Shown: positions 1 through 12,703, numbered from the stretch's first letter. The stretch is 64,000 nt of DNA from Opisthorchis felineus (GCA_004794785.1 SJOL01003815.1:159979-223978); one strand, 5' to 3'. Program-made: numbers and translations. Notes: a model not told the origin generated them from the sequence alone.

Positions 1-370
1 ACTAGGGACTGTGTATACAAAACAAAATGTATCGACTGCACGAACGTTTATATAAGTCAAATAGCCAGCGAGTTGCACACAAGAATCGGTGAGCATAAAC
101 GATACAATAACGGACCACCCAGAAACGTAAATGAATATCAGGCGATAGTTAAGGCCTCGGTAATGGCAAGGAAAGAACTAGAACCTAGGCACAGATTAGA
201 CATGGATAATGTGGAAATTTTGAGACGGGACCAAGATTCACACGAGAGAGACTGGTGACCGAGGCGGTGGGAATCGCCAAGCATCCCAGGGTAAACAGGA
301 TAGAGGCCGTAGAACTGCAAGCGTGTAGGGAGCGGTTTAAATCAGCCGAGCTCACACGAGGCGCTGTGTG
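1..370 (+). mobile_element. Penelope-like element, 3' fragment with GIY-YIG endonuclease domain
   Basis: Frame 1 is open from the first base to the stop at 258. It reads a Cys pair (CVYKTKCIDC), then VYISQIASELHTRIGEHKR, a PPRN..EY stretch and an H.LDMDNVEILRR segment. This is the order seen in the C-terminal GIY-YIG endonuclease of Penelope-like retroelements from flatworms. After 258 the similarity continues in another frame (TEAVGIAKHPRVNRIEAVEL, about 259-320), so a frameshift has broken the copy. The Gly expected after YI in the nuclease core is Ser here, which also argues for a dead copy. The reverse transcriptase would lie upstream of the window. No terminal repeat was recognised. Confidence 0.8.
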
Positions 371-1094
371 ATTATCGTGAAATGGTCTGGATTCAACAGT
401 ACAAAACCCAAGCATGGTGAGATCTACTTAACCTCACCCTACTTAACCTCAGTCCAGTTGTTCTGCCATACATTAACGCACACAGACGAAGAATCTGTGA
501 AGGACACCCAAGAGGAATATTCTGTTAAGGTCACATAAACCTGAAAGGCAAGGTGGCAAAATCCGGATTCACCTTGAAGACAATCCTTCCTAACCACTCT
601 ATCGTAAGTTTTAATCATCCACACCAATCAATACCTAGGAAATTCGGGCTGACTTTCAGCAATGATCAAGTCTGCTGCTCGTAAGAAATCTCACCGTTTT
701 TTTCTAGGACTGCCTTATAACCCGGTCAACCTGGTAGTTTATTTGCTTTGCCTGATGAATTCTTTGTAGTAAAAGCAAAACTTTGCCTAGAGATAAATCC
801 ACCGATTGCTTACTAGACCCCTCTGAATCTCCACCGGTGTATTCATGTAGTGCTGTCCAGCTACTATAGAGTCAGACAGATAAAGCACTTTAACTGGATG
901 TCAAATAAATTTTCTTGGAGCTCGGAAATCACTGCGGCAGGATACAAATAAGTTTGAAATCTTTCTTTTCAAGTTTCCAGAGTGCTCCACAACAATTGTT
1001 TATCTCCTTATTTGGCACCTGTCCTCAAGATTACCGTTGACGACTATACAAAAATCGATCGATTTACCTATATAGTTGAAGGGCCGCCAAACCC
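371..1094. other. Spacer between Penelope relic and gene A
   Basis: No coding exon could be supported here. Positions 425-455 hold a small imperfect duplication of a CTTAACCTCA unit. An open stretch at about 950-1107 encodes a plausible peptide (KITVDDYTKIDRF), but it runs into a stop 10 bases before the donor at 1118. It was therefore not called. Confidence 0.4.
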
Positions 1095-1117
1095 ATGGTT
1101 GTCGTGATTGATCTCAG
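1095..1117 (+). CDS. Gene A exon 1 (possible start exon)
   Basis: ATG in the context ACCCATGG gives MVVVIDL plus two bases, ending at the donor CTCAG|GTAAGT, a near-perfect splice site. The two leftover bases AG join A at 1326 to make Arg. An in-frame stop (TGA at about 1076) lies upstream. It could be a true start exon or the 3' part of an internal exon. Confidence 0.4.
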
Positions 1118-4100
1118 GTAAGTAATCATCAAGTACGATAAAGTTGCTCAGGGAACAACACCAGTGGATAACAGAGTTCCAGATTTCAGAGTGTGAATCC
1201 TAAAATGCCATGTGTTATGCTAAGTACCAAAGTTTTGAGCCATCAGCCAATCTAGCAAAAAACGCGCATGATATGACTGGACTTACTTTGCAAGTTTTGA
1301 AAACTGTAAGGAATATGTTGTTCAGATTTCTCCGGAACACTTTCGATAGTGTATTGGAACCTTGTCGTGGTACCGACTCTACATGCGTAACCCTGAATGG
1401 CGAGCCTCCAATGGATGTCACTGTAGGAAGCAAACTATTATACTTAACATTCTGTCAAGCCAAAATATTCGCAACCGATTCCTATAAGAATCACACTGAG
1501 ATAGATAGCACATCAACCCTTGATCCACCGTGAAAGAAATTTCAGTTACAAACTACTGTGACAGGTTATTTGTAGTAGCTCCTTTGGAAACGTTGAAAAG
1601 AAGACCACTTCACCTTCGAACAGCTCAAGCCAAGGGCGCGTTGAGAGTTTGGGTGGGAAACTGAAGTCCAGGTTCTGAACCTTTCCAGATCTATAGGAAA
1701 GATCTGTACGAAAGGCTTTTAAACACAGCTAGATATTAAGCAAAATCTTCCGATAAAGGTATTTTACCAAACAGTTTTTTTAATCTTTAACCGTTTGGAC
1801 TGGTCAGTGTGACCACTGACCAGTTGTAAACTGCGCATTATTTAACAGAAACTAAAAATAATCCCAAGAGAGGCCCACCAAATTGAATCAACTCCATTCG
1901 ATAATAAATAATATATATCCCCTCAGTTACAAATGAATTTAGCATTCCCAAGAAGGCAGATTACGTTCTGCAAGTAAGAAAAGTTTTTTGTCTGTTGCAG
2001 TAGTAATACTGCTAGATTGATCATCCTGAAGCACCACGCTGTACCGAATGGGTAACCCGGAAGTCGGTCTGTCTGAGCTCACAGTTCGGTAAATCAGACG
2101 AGACCGAAGTTGTTGGTTTCAACATATTGGTTACCTCCAACACTAAGCGACGGAGTCCACCTGGCTCCTCTGCACCAGTTCCAACCATATTCAACAGAAC
2201 CCAATGGGGCTTTTATATGGAGGCTGTAACACGTGCTGTGAATCGAAAGCGGGCCTCTTAGCCCACCGTTAATTTCACGTCCATGAAATTGTTGGCTCAT
2301 GCATGGTCGCCCAGTTGCACTGCGCTGATTTTTTCCTCTTTTTCTGACGAAAACTTACCTTAGTCAACATCGCGGACACGCACAGATCACCCAGTAAATG
2401 GAGCTAAGCTTGGCCAAGTGAATACTCCCGGTGCCAGCTGGTCCCAACAACAGTCAGAATCACTCTTGTGTCTACCTGACAATTTGTACGTGCCTTGTAA
2501 AACTTAAACAATATTCTCCTGGTCGATCAGAACCAGATTATGCGTGGTTAACCGGAAAACACATTTGGACGAGTCGTCTTCCCGTAGCCCCAACCAAATG
2601 ATCGGTCAAACAGCTCCATATTCGTCCGGCTCTGAAGCCTAGGCCACCTGGCCCAGACAAACCGTGGATTGCACCGTGTCACTGCTGGAATCCAACTCTA
2701 GCAGTTGGCTTGCTAATGATAACCCTCTGGCCTTTGCCAGGCAGTCCGACATCATAAAACGGGAGCAAATCCTGTCAATTTTGAACTTCCACTCATTCAA
2801 GACACATCTAGAAACGTGTCTGTCCACATCGTCGCCAGTAAGCTTATCATGTGTCGGTCAACCAAAAATGGATTCGCCGAGCCAGATCCTGTACACCAGA
2901 GACAGAGAGACGCATCGTCTGCTCTGCTAGATAGGTCGTGAAATAAACCATACAAAAGAAACTGCGGCTTATATTTGGACACCCAATAGTACTTGGTACA
3001 GGTGACCTGTGCTCCAGAACACGTGAATAGTCGACCGAGTCTAACAGCTGTGCCATCCGATTGGAGTTTGACCAAGCCAGTTACAGGGGAGAAAGCTGAC
3101 TCTACGATCCGCTTGATTGGCAATTTGTTTCCAGGTTCCGACAAACTCAGGCCAAGAATGCTTTGCCGGTTCAGTACCAACGCCCCTGATAGATATTTTA
3201 GCTTGTTGCTAATATCTTCGGTTACTGACCACAATGTTGGCTTCGCCTCTTTCAGATTGGTGGCGCGTGCCTCCAGAACACGTTTTTCCTCGGGTAGTTC
3301 TCCGCGGTATCCATCTCCTGTGCAACCTGCTGAGGAAGATTTAGAAACGCAAGACGTGATCATGGTGACCAGATGACCTTCTGTCGTAGAAACTGTGGTC
3401 AACCGGTGGGTCGGGTGCATGTTTTGCGGAGTTATACATTATTTTTTATGTACTCACCCTAACCGAGTTGCGAGGGAACTCGGAAAACTTCTCCGTCGTC
3501 ATGGGTACACCTTGTTCAAGAAGTTGACAGCACCTACTTCGACGTCTTTTCTTCATTCTTGACATAATCGCTGCTTCGTGTGCGCCAAAACATACCGAAA
3601 AACGTGAGCATCGTTCAGGTTGGGTGTGGAATTTTTGTGTGAAATGAAAAGCAGTCGCGTGGTACTGATGAATTCTTTCTTGCTGCTAGCCTATCCTTAT
3701 CTCCCACTGACTGTGACGTTCATTTTTTTCGTTCACGGATCAAAGGTCACTTAATACCGAAGCATTTTCCTAAACGTGCCAAGGCTGTTGTTGGGCTGGA
3801 CCTTCCTAAGGCCCCAGTCATCGACTTATGTTTGCTCACAATTTTGGGACCTACGCACAAACATTATTTTTGTGCGCGATAAACGCTTTCCAGTGTTCTT
3901 TAGTGACTTTGCCCTTTGACGTGACCCACTACAACGGACACTTTTGCATAATGCACGAATACTGACTATGCTAGCGCTTACTGAGATTCGAGCATTGCTT
4001 GACTCTTCATCTTTTGCTGGCCTCTACGGGTTTGTTTCCGTGCCAAACCTCCTCACCCACTCCGGTGATCCTTTCGCCTGACTGGCAAAACGTGATGATA

Positions 4101-4406
4101 CAGGTCAATCCAAAAAGTTCCTCGTCTTTTTATGTCATCCTGTACACTTTTCATGTCTGCTGCTCGATACTGGCGGTATCGGTAGCAGTGACGGCGATAT
4201 ATTTTTATGAGTTACTTTATCCAAATGATTGCACAGAAAGAGAAAATATGGAACGGAGTTACCGAGTGAGTAAGTATTTTGGAAGCTACTTGATACCACA
4301 ACAGTGATGAACCCAGCTGCATCCTCCTTTCCTACTTTTAGGACGTCGCAAACTGGTCCGACAGACTGTGGATGCTGAGAGTAATCGATACAGTTTGCCA
4401 GCCTAA
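1095..4406 (+). CDS. Gene A: predicted single-pass membrane protein, multi-exon, family unknown
   Basis: Interrupted plus-strand gene inferred from exons whose splice signals and phases agree: 1095-1117, 1326 to about 1430 (end uncertain), 2643-2837, 3002 to about 3364, about 3975-4269 and 4342-4406. The first three code a Cys-containing region with N-linked glycosylation-like NSSS, which suggests an extracellular domain. The fifth holds a hydrophobic helix followed by a basic tail, and the sixth ends in TAA. The junctions 1117/1326, 2837/3002 and 4269/4342 are well supported. The junctions 1430/2643 and 3364/3975 are guesses, and exons may be missing. I do not recognise the family. The ATG at 1095 has a good context (ACCCATGG) but no signal peptide follows, so the true start may lie elsewhere. 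Confidence 0.5.
1326..1530 (+). CDS. Gene A exon 2, Cys-containing
   Basis: Acceptor ATGTTGTTCAG|ATT. In the phase set by exon 1 it reads FLRNTFDSVLEPCRG, then TDSTCVTLNGEPPMDVT and VGSKLLYL, staying open to TGA at 1531. The 3' boundary is uncertain. ACT|GTAGGA near 1430 would leave phase 0, matching the next exon if that begins at 2643. The two Cys residues are consistent with a secreted or luminal region. Confidence 0.45.
2643..2837 (+). CDS. Gene A exon 3, extracellular-like
   Basis: Open after the in-frame TAG at 2640-2642, which itself could be the acceptor CCTAG|GCC. It encodes TVDCTVSLLESNSSSWLAND, then FARQSDIIKREQILSILNFH and LETCLSTSSP, and ends at the strong donor TCGCCA|GTAAGC in phase 0. 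An alternative acceptor is CCCAG|ACAA at 2657. Stop density is low and the Cys and NSS composition suits an ectodomain. Confidence 0.55.
3002..3376 (+). CDS. Gene A exon 4, ectodomain
   Basis: Acceptor CTTGGTACAG|GTG follows a 164-bp intron and keeps phase 0 from exon 3, giving LSTSSP|VTCAPEHVNSRP. The frame stays open to TGA at 3374. It includes STIRLIGNLFPGSDKL, MLCRF and a basic Ser-rich stretch (RLVARASRTRFSSGSS). A donor ATG|GTGACC at 3365 would end the exon in phase 0; otherwise this is a terminal exon. The opposite strand is also open here, but only this strand joins a neighbouring exon in phase. Confidence 0.5.
   Translation: MTCAPEHVNSRPSLTAVPSDWSLTKPVTGEKADSTIRLIGNLFPGSDKLRPRMLCRFSTNAPDRYFSLLLISSVTDHNVGFASFRLVARASRTRFSSGSSPRYPSPVQPAEEDLETQDVIMVTR
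3975..4269 (+). CDS. Gene A exon 5, transmembrane helix
   Basis: The frame opens after TAG at 3972. It encodes a leader-like stretch (LTLHLLLASTGLFPC), then PVILSPDWQNVMIQVNPKSS, a hydrophobic helix (FYVILYTFHVCCSILAVSVA) and a charged segment (DCTERENMERSYRV). It ends at GTGA|GTAAGT, a consensus donor, in phase 1. Position of the 5' boundary is uncertain: CTAG|CGC at 3975, or an ATG at about 4096, would both fit. Confidence 0.55.
4342..4406 (+). CDS. Gene A terminal exon, basic cytoplasmic tail
   Basis: The acceptor has a strong pyrimidine tract (CTCCTTTCCTACTTTTAG|GAC) after a 72-bp intron. Joined in phase 1 it reads R-RRKLVRQTVDAESNRYSLPA followed by TAA. A short basic tail after a membrane helix is typical of the cytoplasmic end of a type I protein. 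A different donor four bases upstream would give another frame, but GTAAGT is the better site. Confidence 0.6.
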
Positions 4407-7400
4407 CTTATGCATGTGCTTCATAAAGACAAACTGTGCATCGGTTCACTCCAAATGCAACCGGTTGTTTTTTGTCATTAGATGTCTAGCCCAGGCAGTT
4501 CGCAAAATACTGAATTGGCCCAGTAATCGGCCTTCGTAAGTTCGAGGATGTCAGTCAGGGACGCTCTCTAGGGTACAGTGTTCTTATGTAAAACGAAGTC
4601 TACTCAGTCTTGTCCGTTTCCTCCAAGCGATCACCCTTAAATGGCGGGGATTTTTTACTTTTGGGGTGCGACGCCGAAAGTGGTGCACTTGAAATACTTA
4701 ACCCAGCTAGCTCCTAAGCTGACAGTCAGAATCCAGTGAGATTTCATGTCACTCATTATTTTAACAAATTTGCATTGAGATTATTTAAGCAGGCATTAAG
4801 AGCACAAAAAGCTAACTCGCAGGGCAGTGTATGTCCAGTGACGCCAACGTCGTCTATATTGCACTTTGACGAAGACCCCGGATGAACACTGTGCTAACTT
4901 CACATTCAACTCATACCCATTTATGTAAGTTTACTACCGATTTTTACCTATTTCTAAGCCTCCGAAGTGAGCAGGCGACATTACTATCCTCGGCTATTGT
5001 TCAGTTCAAGAAAGCTAAATCTTTTAATAGACGTCTGAGATCGTTCCTCAGTAGGCTATATGATTCTTTTAATTAATCGTCCGATGGATCAGTGGGGAAG
5101 AATCCCAGCGCCTAGAATAGCCCTATTCAGACACTTCCTGCCAGAACCTACCCGTCTATAATTTGTTAGCTAATGTGTATTCTGAGGCCAACGTGGCGTG
5201 AACACACGGCAAATGTCCTTCAGCTACAGAAAACGGCTATCTGGAAACCAACCACCGCTGCCCACGGTCCACTCATGCAGCAATGTACGTGAGATGAGAA
5301 ACACGACTGCATGATTTACTGTCCAATAGGATTTGTTAGCAACAGCCACAATACGACAGTTTGCTGTCAATTAAAGTTCAACACTCTAATTTTCTTCAAG
5401 CTCATGTGTTATAATCTGGGGAAATACTCAATGAACAAAATGTCTGACGGACAACTTTTTAGATACTGGCATAGCCTATGATACATCGTGACGCAAAATA
5501 TTGTATTGCGATGAAATTCACTCTAAAAAACTTCGCATTCGTTAAATAGTGATTTTTAAATTAAGCACTTTTTTATCAGTGTGCTTGCTTTCAAGTCAAG
5601 GCACACGTATCCCGTCAACATGAGAAAACTCAAGGAGTATTTTCCAGGTAAGAACATAAGTGATCGAATGAACGTGAGAATCCAACATCGGAATCGAGCA
5701 ACATCCAGGTTTTATTGCTCTTGTTGAAATGGCTGAGTTCTTGCAACAAGACGTCTTTCAAATTGCACATTCCAATCCTTCTTGAATCTGCACGATGTTC
5801 CTTGAAAAGACGGAGCACTAATGAGCTGATTCCACTTCCAATTTCATAATTCTAAACGGCTGCCCTGAATGTATAACGTCGCCGTAGTTTGAAAAGGATT
5901 TCATCTGCGGTAAGCTGTAGCCTACTAAAAACGACAGTTTTCAGGTATATTGCTGGCTCCATATAATATACCTAACAGTAACTATCCTGCTGCTGTTTAA
6001 ACATATGTCCCTTACTCCAAACTTTAATAACTCTGGGATCTGTTGGAATAAACGTTACCAAAAATGGAGGGTCTTAAAGAACGTTATGCATCAGATCTGT
6101 AGAAACCACATACCGTGCAATATGATTTTCTAACTGACGAAATTCGTGAGTGAATTTCAGTTGTGTTTTGCGTCAGTATCTGTCACTAATTGGGGTTGAT
6201 AAACAGCATTCCAATGCAATTCGTTAAATAACCCGAAAAGAGCAAATCGAGCCGAAACTTCACTCGCCAAAATTACACAAGTGCTTTGAAATTTAATTTA
6301 TGCTCTAGACAACGTTGTTTTCAGTTCAAAATTTTCTGTGACGCAAAGTTCTGACACCAGCCCTATTCCTCTTACTTCTAAATAAGTTCACGACTGGTGC
6401 CAGCAGCTTTGGTACCTCTCTACTAATGTCAAATGAGTTGATTTTCATTCGTTAGTAGACATAATCGAGTGCTGTCGTTTTCTTTTTTGCAAATGACAGT
6501 TGAATTCTGACAAACCACATTTGCGGCCATCATAAAGGTTTGGCAGTTTTTTCGCAAGTGCGAGCGGGGCTAAATATGGCTTTTAATGTTAATTTGATGG
6601 TTCCATAACTGAGCGGCTTTATAAACATAGAATTGTTTCCCACTTATACTATCCTTACTATATCTAATGACAAACCCATCTACTTTCCCGCAGTAAAGTT
6701 AGAAATTTAATTTTCTCTTTGTGTTTGTTAGCATGATATTTAAGGATTTCTATGTTTACTTTAGCAGATTTTGTTAGCCAATTTGTGGTACGTAAATTTC
6801 TTCAGTAATATTTTATCTCATGGTTCAGTGATTTTGTGGGCTTCCAATTGTCTACTTTTTGAGACAATTTTATCCAGTATGCTTTAACAGCTTTTGTGGA
6901 CAGACTTTTAGGTGGTTAAATCTTGCGGCGAGCACGTTCTGTCTCCATTTAGCTTTCAACACTCGTTATTCACGCAAATGCGTGGAATATTCTGGACAAT
7001 TTCTGGCACCTACAGTAGGGTAGTCATAGAGCATAGCCAAAATGGCTGTTGAGTTGCATCATAAAAAATCCCAAGTTGCGAAAACTTGTGGCGGAGGATC
7101 AAATGATGCATCCGGTCCTATTAATAGTAAAAGGAAGGAACAGACTAGACTGCAACTTCTTTAGTTGGGCACTGATGATTACAATCAGGACCCCTCCCTG
7201 GTAAAACTACAATTTGTATTCTAAAGGAAGTAAGAAATCCTCATTACTCTATCTTCAAGAACGTGTGAAAAAAGTGCCTTTACCCGCGTTTAGTGTGGCA
7301 AACCTTGTACTCACAGGTGCGGGTTCAGTCTAAAAAATAACTTCAAGCAGGAAATGAAAATGAATTTGGAGTCAGTAAATTCCTTTATGCTTTCCCAATT

Positions 7401-9900
7401 TCATTTGGCTTACAGCTCTACATGATGTAGTGTATTTCTTCGCCAGTCTATCAATTGATCTTGGATAAATATTTGTCCACGTTTCACTCCGTGTCAGTCA
7501 ACATACTGTAGCCACGCAACCTCAACGCAGTTTTGGACAGAGTAATGGAAAATGCAGGAAGTAATCAACAGTGTCTGTTCCCAAAAACTTTAAGAACAGC
7601 AACTAGAAATACTGACCGACTTAATGCATTTTGCAATCTCCGGTGGGGGTGCAGTTAATGTGTTGAATAGCAAGGCACTTTTGCTGTAATACAACCAAAA
7701 TCTAATACAAGGTTTACAAATGGATGGGATAAGTAATTAAAAAATACCGTAAAAATGTATCACGATTCCTTCCTCTTTTTTTCAACCCCATAGAATTTGA
7801 ACCGCAGATGGTTGTACAGCAAACCGTATTAGGGTATTTCTGGTTTGTCTAAGAGGCTAATGAATAAAACCGATAAATATGGGCACATCGTAAACAACAT
7901 AAGAAAGTCTTTTAACTCCTCCGTGTGAATCAGAAGGCCCAGACTACAGACGAGAGATCATAATGTTGGACAGCATTCATAAATGAACAGCTCAACTTAA
8001 CTAAAATACTCCAAAGAAACTCTGTGCAGTAAGTGAGGAAAGAATCATATTTCAACAAACGTGTTCAAAATTGGGAAGTCGATAAGACTTTAGCACATCT
8101 GCTTGATGTTTTTGTATATAAATTGCCCTCCGCGTCTTTTGAAATAGCACCTATCGATGTTTTATCCTCTGTGATCAAATTTTTATGCCATTGCGGTCCC
8201 CAAGACAGCTGAATTCGAGGCTAAGGTTTCGGTAGTCAAACTACACAACCTGTATCCATAGGTGACGCGTTTCAAAAAGCCTTCGCTTTGATGGGCTCAG
8301 TTGCTGCTATCAGTGGTGAACAACAAAACCTAACACAAAACAGTTCTCACTGAAGATTGTGTGGAAGCCTCATAGCATTTGTTGCGTAAACCGAATATCC
8401 CATTAAAAATCTGGCCTCTTTTAAGTGGGTCAAAAACATTCCACGGACAAAATCCAAGCATCTTTGTCTGAAGGTGTGTATCTTTCAGAGGTGCTACTGG
8501 AAAGGGAGTAAAACAGAGTAAACGGAAAGAACGCATACGGAATGATCTAAACGCTTTCGGGGCAAAGAATTGATATCAGTCACGCAGTACGAAGCACTTC
8601 GGTGGACAGGTGCACCTGCAAGGTCTCCCAAAAACACAAACCGCATTAATTTTGGTTCCTCATTCTAGATGGGCCTAATTCTTCTTATTTTACGGGGAAG
8701 CAGGTGGCCGGGAAACCTTAATTGACAAACTAGCTAAAAAGCAGCAGTTGAAGACAGACTGAGGAATGCACATATAATTTTCCTCTGAATGCCACATCAT
8801 TAATTATGGAGAACTAACCACGTGCTTGTTCACACTCACAGGCAGAAAATTGATACCGATATGCCATATGATGAAATTTGTCAACGACTGTGACGTTCTG
8901 CAACTGACGGATAGTTTTAGTGCTAACAAAGGCGTTAGAGGAGCGAAGTTGTGATGGATAAGGGGCCTCTCTTGTGGGTGATTCTTGCTGTCGTACTCAT
9001 GGTTAGCTTAAAAGCGAACTAGTCTCAAACAATAATCAAAACGTTTGGTTGCCATCACCGAATTCGTTGAAGCCAAATGAGAACAGGACCAGGACACAGC
9101 ACTGGCCAAAATAATTACGGTTTTACCGATATCCAGTTAAGAATAAGTAAGAGCTTGGTATAGTCCGTTTTCCATTGAGACTATGCTCAAACGACGCAAG
9201 GATAGTCTGTTGTAGTGTGTGTGAGGACGAAATGACAATGTATCCGCAGTTTTTTGTTCATTATCTGGAAACACTGTATGGTGCAGTGACAGCCAATAGA
9301 ACGGAAAAACGCTTCTGCAAAATGATCTAAAAGGGGCGAACTGATCTGATGTCGAACAACGTATACCACCAAAGGTTTTAGTTGTGAGACGGTAAAAGTT
9401 CAACGTAAAATATCTTTGTTGGTTTGTATGAGTAGAATTTCTTGTTTGCTAGTGATCTACCGCCTGAACTTTCCACTCAAAGGCTGCCTTTCATGTCCCG
9501 CCCACGTATAACGCAGCGCGGCTCAGGGTGATGTTTACCCACCAACCTGCACCGTGCAACAACTATGCAAATGGCGTTAGAGTTGAGTCAGATTAACTGA
9601 CAGCAAACCCAGATGAGATTGCCGATCCTTTCCAGAAAGGATGTGTGAACTAGCTTTCCCGAAACGACAGATACTTTACCAAGTTTTACTGAAATAGAAA
9701 GTAGTAATCTAGGAAGACGTATAAAACAAGGATGGGTAACTATCCCGTGGATCTGATAGAGTATGGCACCTCTGTAAGTTTGGGTATGATGAAGGGAGAC
9801 TAAAATGAGTTTAGTTCACTTTTTCCTTTCTTCTGTCAACTGTCATCCGTCGCAAGTTTAAGGTAGTAACCCGTGGAGGAATCGACTTTTTAAATGCAAA
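4407..9900. other. Gene-poor stretch, 3' of gene A
   Basis: AT-rich DNA with only short open frames of the length expected by chance. I saw no exon with convincing flanking splice sites, no retroelement motif and no structured RNA. Probably intergenic. Confidence 0.4.
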
Positions 9901-10610
9901 ATTGTGCAAACTGAACCTCACTGTGAGTTTCGGGAAAAAAAACTGTTTTGTATTGGCTGTTTTAGGTGTGGTAAACAACAAGAGCGCCTTTATTTTCATT
10001 ATTATTTGCTTTTTAACTTTAGTTTGCAAAGTATTTTATCCGAATTTAGGCGTGCATTTACTGTGGCACCTAGTTGACCAGCAGGACGGGTGGCACATCC
10101 TATCAAGAGGATCAAACTCTCATCACCGTCATCATCGACAGCATAATATCAGTGGAGATGCTTTGCTGCCGTAGAATCGACCTATCAGCAGTATTCTGTT
10201 TACACTTACCTGCCCTACTGTATGCTGGAAATAAGGTGACACGGTTGGTGCTACCACGCAACGGCCCATGTGGCATAACCTTATTGTTGGTTGTACGCAC
10301 GATAGTTATTCGTGGGCAGGGACACTGTCAGAGCACCCAGACCTAGACAAGAGGGCGATCAGGGCCCTCAAAAGCCTGACGGAAGAGCAGCGATTTTTGG
10401 CGGGAAACACCAGTGTATCACCAAGTTGAAAGAACAAATCGGCGCACATGTTGTAAATCCTAACTTGAATGACTGTGTGCTGGTTAGACCTGTAGACATT
10501 GTCCACTCTGGCAAAAGGGACTCAGCAAGTGCCGCACAGCCACCCCGCGGTATAGCGCGGAGGTGCACGGAGGCACACAAACCGTCACACTACGGCAAGG
10601 TCTAGTTTGT
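9901..10610 (+). other. GC-richer open region, possibly decayed coding or retroelement DNA
   Basis: Stops are sparse in all plus frames here and base composition is richer in GC than on either side. The frame at 10312-10605 reads KLKEQIGAHVVNPNLNDCVL. A second frame at about 10330-10425 reads EHPDLDKRAIRALKSL and TEEQRFLAGN. The coding-like signal switches frame without evident splice sites, which fits an old, frameshifted mobile-element copy better than a live exon. No family was recognised. Confidence 0.3.
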
Positions 10611-12236
10611 TCGTGAAAGTGCAAATTATACACAAGGAGGATTCCCCATTCGTAGAAGGAAATCTAGTTGTAGCCAGCTGAGTCAACCAACTATGACCAT
10701 TTGTGAACAATCAGATGGTTTATCGGAACTTGATGATAACCTTCAAAGAGTAGGAATTTCTAAGACAAGGGAATGAAACTGGGTCGGTTGCTATTTTTGG
10801 ATTTCCAGTCGGAGGCCTAGAACCCCAGTTACCTTGGACTTACGCAGAGACTTTGACTGATCAGTTACTTGTGGATCAAACTGATCTTCTAATATCAGAA
10901 ACCTACCTCTTTGTCCAAAGAGTCACGTAAATGCATCTTAGATGCTTATTTGCTGACGGAAGACAAACAGCCTAGTGCAGCTGATATTCTAAAACTCTGG
11001 CAATATCCTTCTGAGGAGTGCTTTGCTCTTAAATTTTCAGAATGACGAGTATATATGTGCCAAACAAATGTCCTAACTAATGGATTGCTTTTCCATGAAA
11101 GATCACTTGTGGCAGTTCTTTTGGGGTCAGATTTTATTTTGAGATCTTGAAAAGACCGAAAATTAAGTGCCAAGCCCTGTTTTAACCAGTTTTTTTTCAA
11201 AGGTGTCCCGGAATGTTACTTGATCTGGCGCACAACTGTGTGCCTACGTTTTATGAAGATCACATTAGGAAAACTTAGTAAGCATTTTCTCTGGCATCGT
11301 AAACCAAACAATCGCTTCATATGTCTGCATGCGCTATTCTTCCGGATGTTCACAAAAGTTGATCTGGAGGCGGAACGGTGGCGGACCTAGCTAACGGTTG
11401 TATTCAGCTTTCATTGCTTTTCACTCTCTCCGGATTTTACCAATACATTGCTCTTGTTAAAACTGATTGGATTAAAGCTTTGTAAACCTATGGCATATAA
11501 AAGTAATACAATAAATTTGTCCTGGCTTTTGTCTCAGTGACTCTAATAAAATGGAAAGAATTGTAGTCGTTTGTATTCAACAGTAAATTGATCTTGTAGA
11601 TCGTATCACACGCACAGCATAACTGACGGATGATTCAACAGAAATGGGTCTCAGATCATGCACACCAAATTTTATAACCACGTGCTATACATTTCCAGTT
11701 TTTCACATTCATTTACTATGATCCTATTCCGTTAGGCGCCACTTTTAAGAAAATCCACCATGGTCTCCTCTTCGCAGGTAGTTTTCATAATTGCATACCA
11801 CTGCATTTACTGCGACGGTGTAGGGTGAAAGCCAAGCAGCTGATCGATTTTCTAGTTTGGATAATGCGCAAGTTCAAAACGCGCCTGTATGGGAAAGATA
11901 AGCTTAACTAAATTTGTTGTAAAACAGACAGCTGTTAGTTCGTTTTCACAGTAGGATAAACTGGGTGCTGCTGAGTATATTTTCGTCTAGTAATAATCGG
12001 CGTTCTGCTCATCGTAAAGCAGCGACATTTAAAAGGCAGGATTCGGTTCAGCACACTGGACGTGACATACTAAGTGATAAAAAGTTTTGAACAGTGCGAA
12101 ATGCCGATGAGTATATTTATATAGGATTGTATTGATAATCTGTTGCACCTATTTGTTGTCCTTGGGTTCGTAGTCGATATAGGTGAACCTGTTCGGTTCT
12201 TTACCGCTTCGTTGACATTTAGCCAAAGAAACTTGC

Positions 12237-12272
<36 letters not shown>

Positions 12273-12700
12273 TGATGGTATTCAACCATAAAAAACTTGA
12301 GAAAACTTTGTCCAGCTGAGTGTCACTTGTTTTCAGAACGTTCCAAATAAATGAAGTCGTATAATAAAGCGAATTGTGCTAACGGCCCTAAAAAGAAAAA
12401 CACTAAGAGATCTATGAAATATGAATCCGTTGCAACGGCCTGTACGTTTGTGCAGTTTCTGTCAAAGGCCACTCAGGTTGCGTTTTTCCACACTAATAAC
12501 CAGTCCAAATAAATTGTCAGTAACAATCAGAAAGGTCCACATTTAGAGTGTTTTTCGGGTTTCCGTAGTTTCTTGAGAGTTTGCGGTCATTTGAATGCAT
12601 AATGCACGAGTCTTCTGCATGTCTCACGTAGATGAGAACACACCGAATGGTACTAGACAGAATATTTAAGCACGCTGAATGCAACTGCTGAACGACAGTT
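10611..12700. other. Gene-poor stretch with an (AT)n tract
   Basis: No exon supported. A minus-strand open frame at 10946-11200 (contains SDPKRTATSDLSWKSNP) has an acceptor-like TCTTTTCAAG but no good donor, so it was not called. Confidence 0.4.
12240..12271. repeat. (AT)n microsatellite
   Basis: Uninterrupted alternating AT for 32 bases. Confidence 0.95.
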
Positions 12701-12703
12701 TAC

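Noticed and set aside
2797..3420. 207-codon minus-strand open frame, the longest in the window
   Set aside because: It overlaps plus-strand exons that share phase and good junctions. The minus frame could not be joined in phase to a donor-bearing exon at about 3459 (MSRMKKRRR...). It remains a second-best reading.
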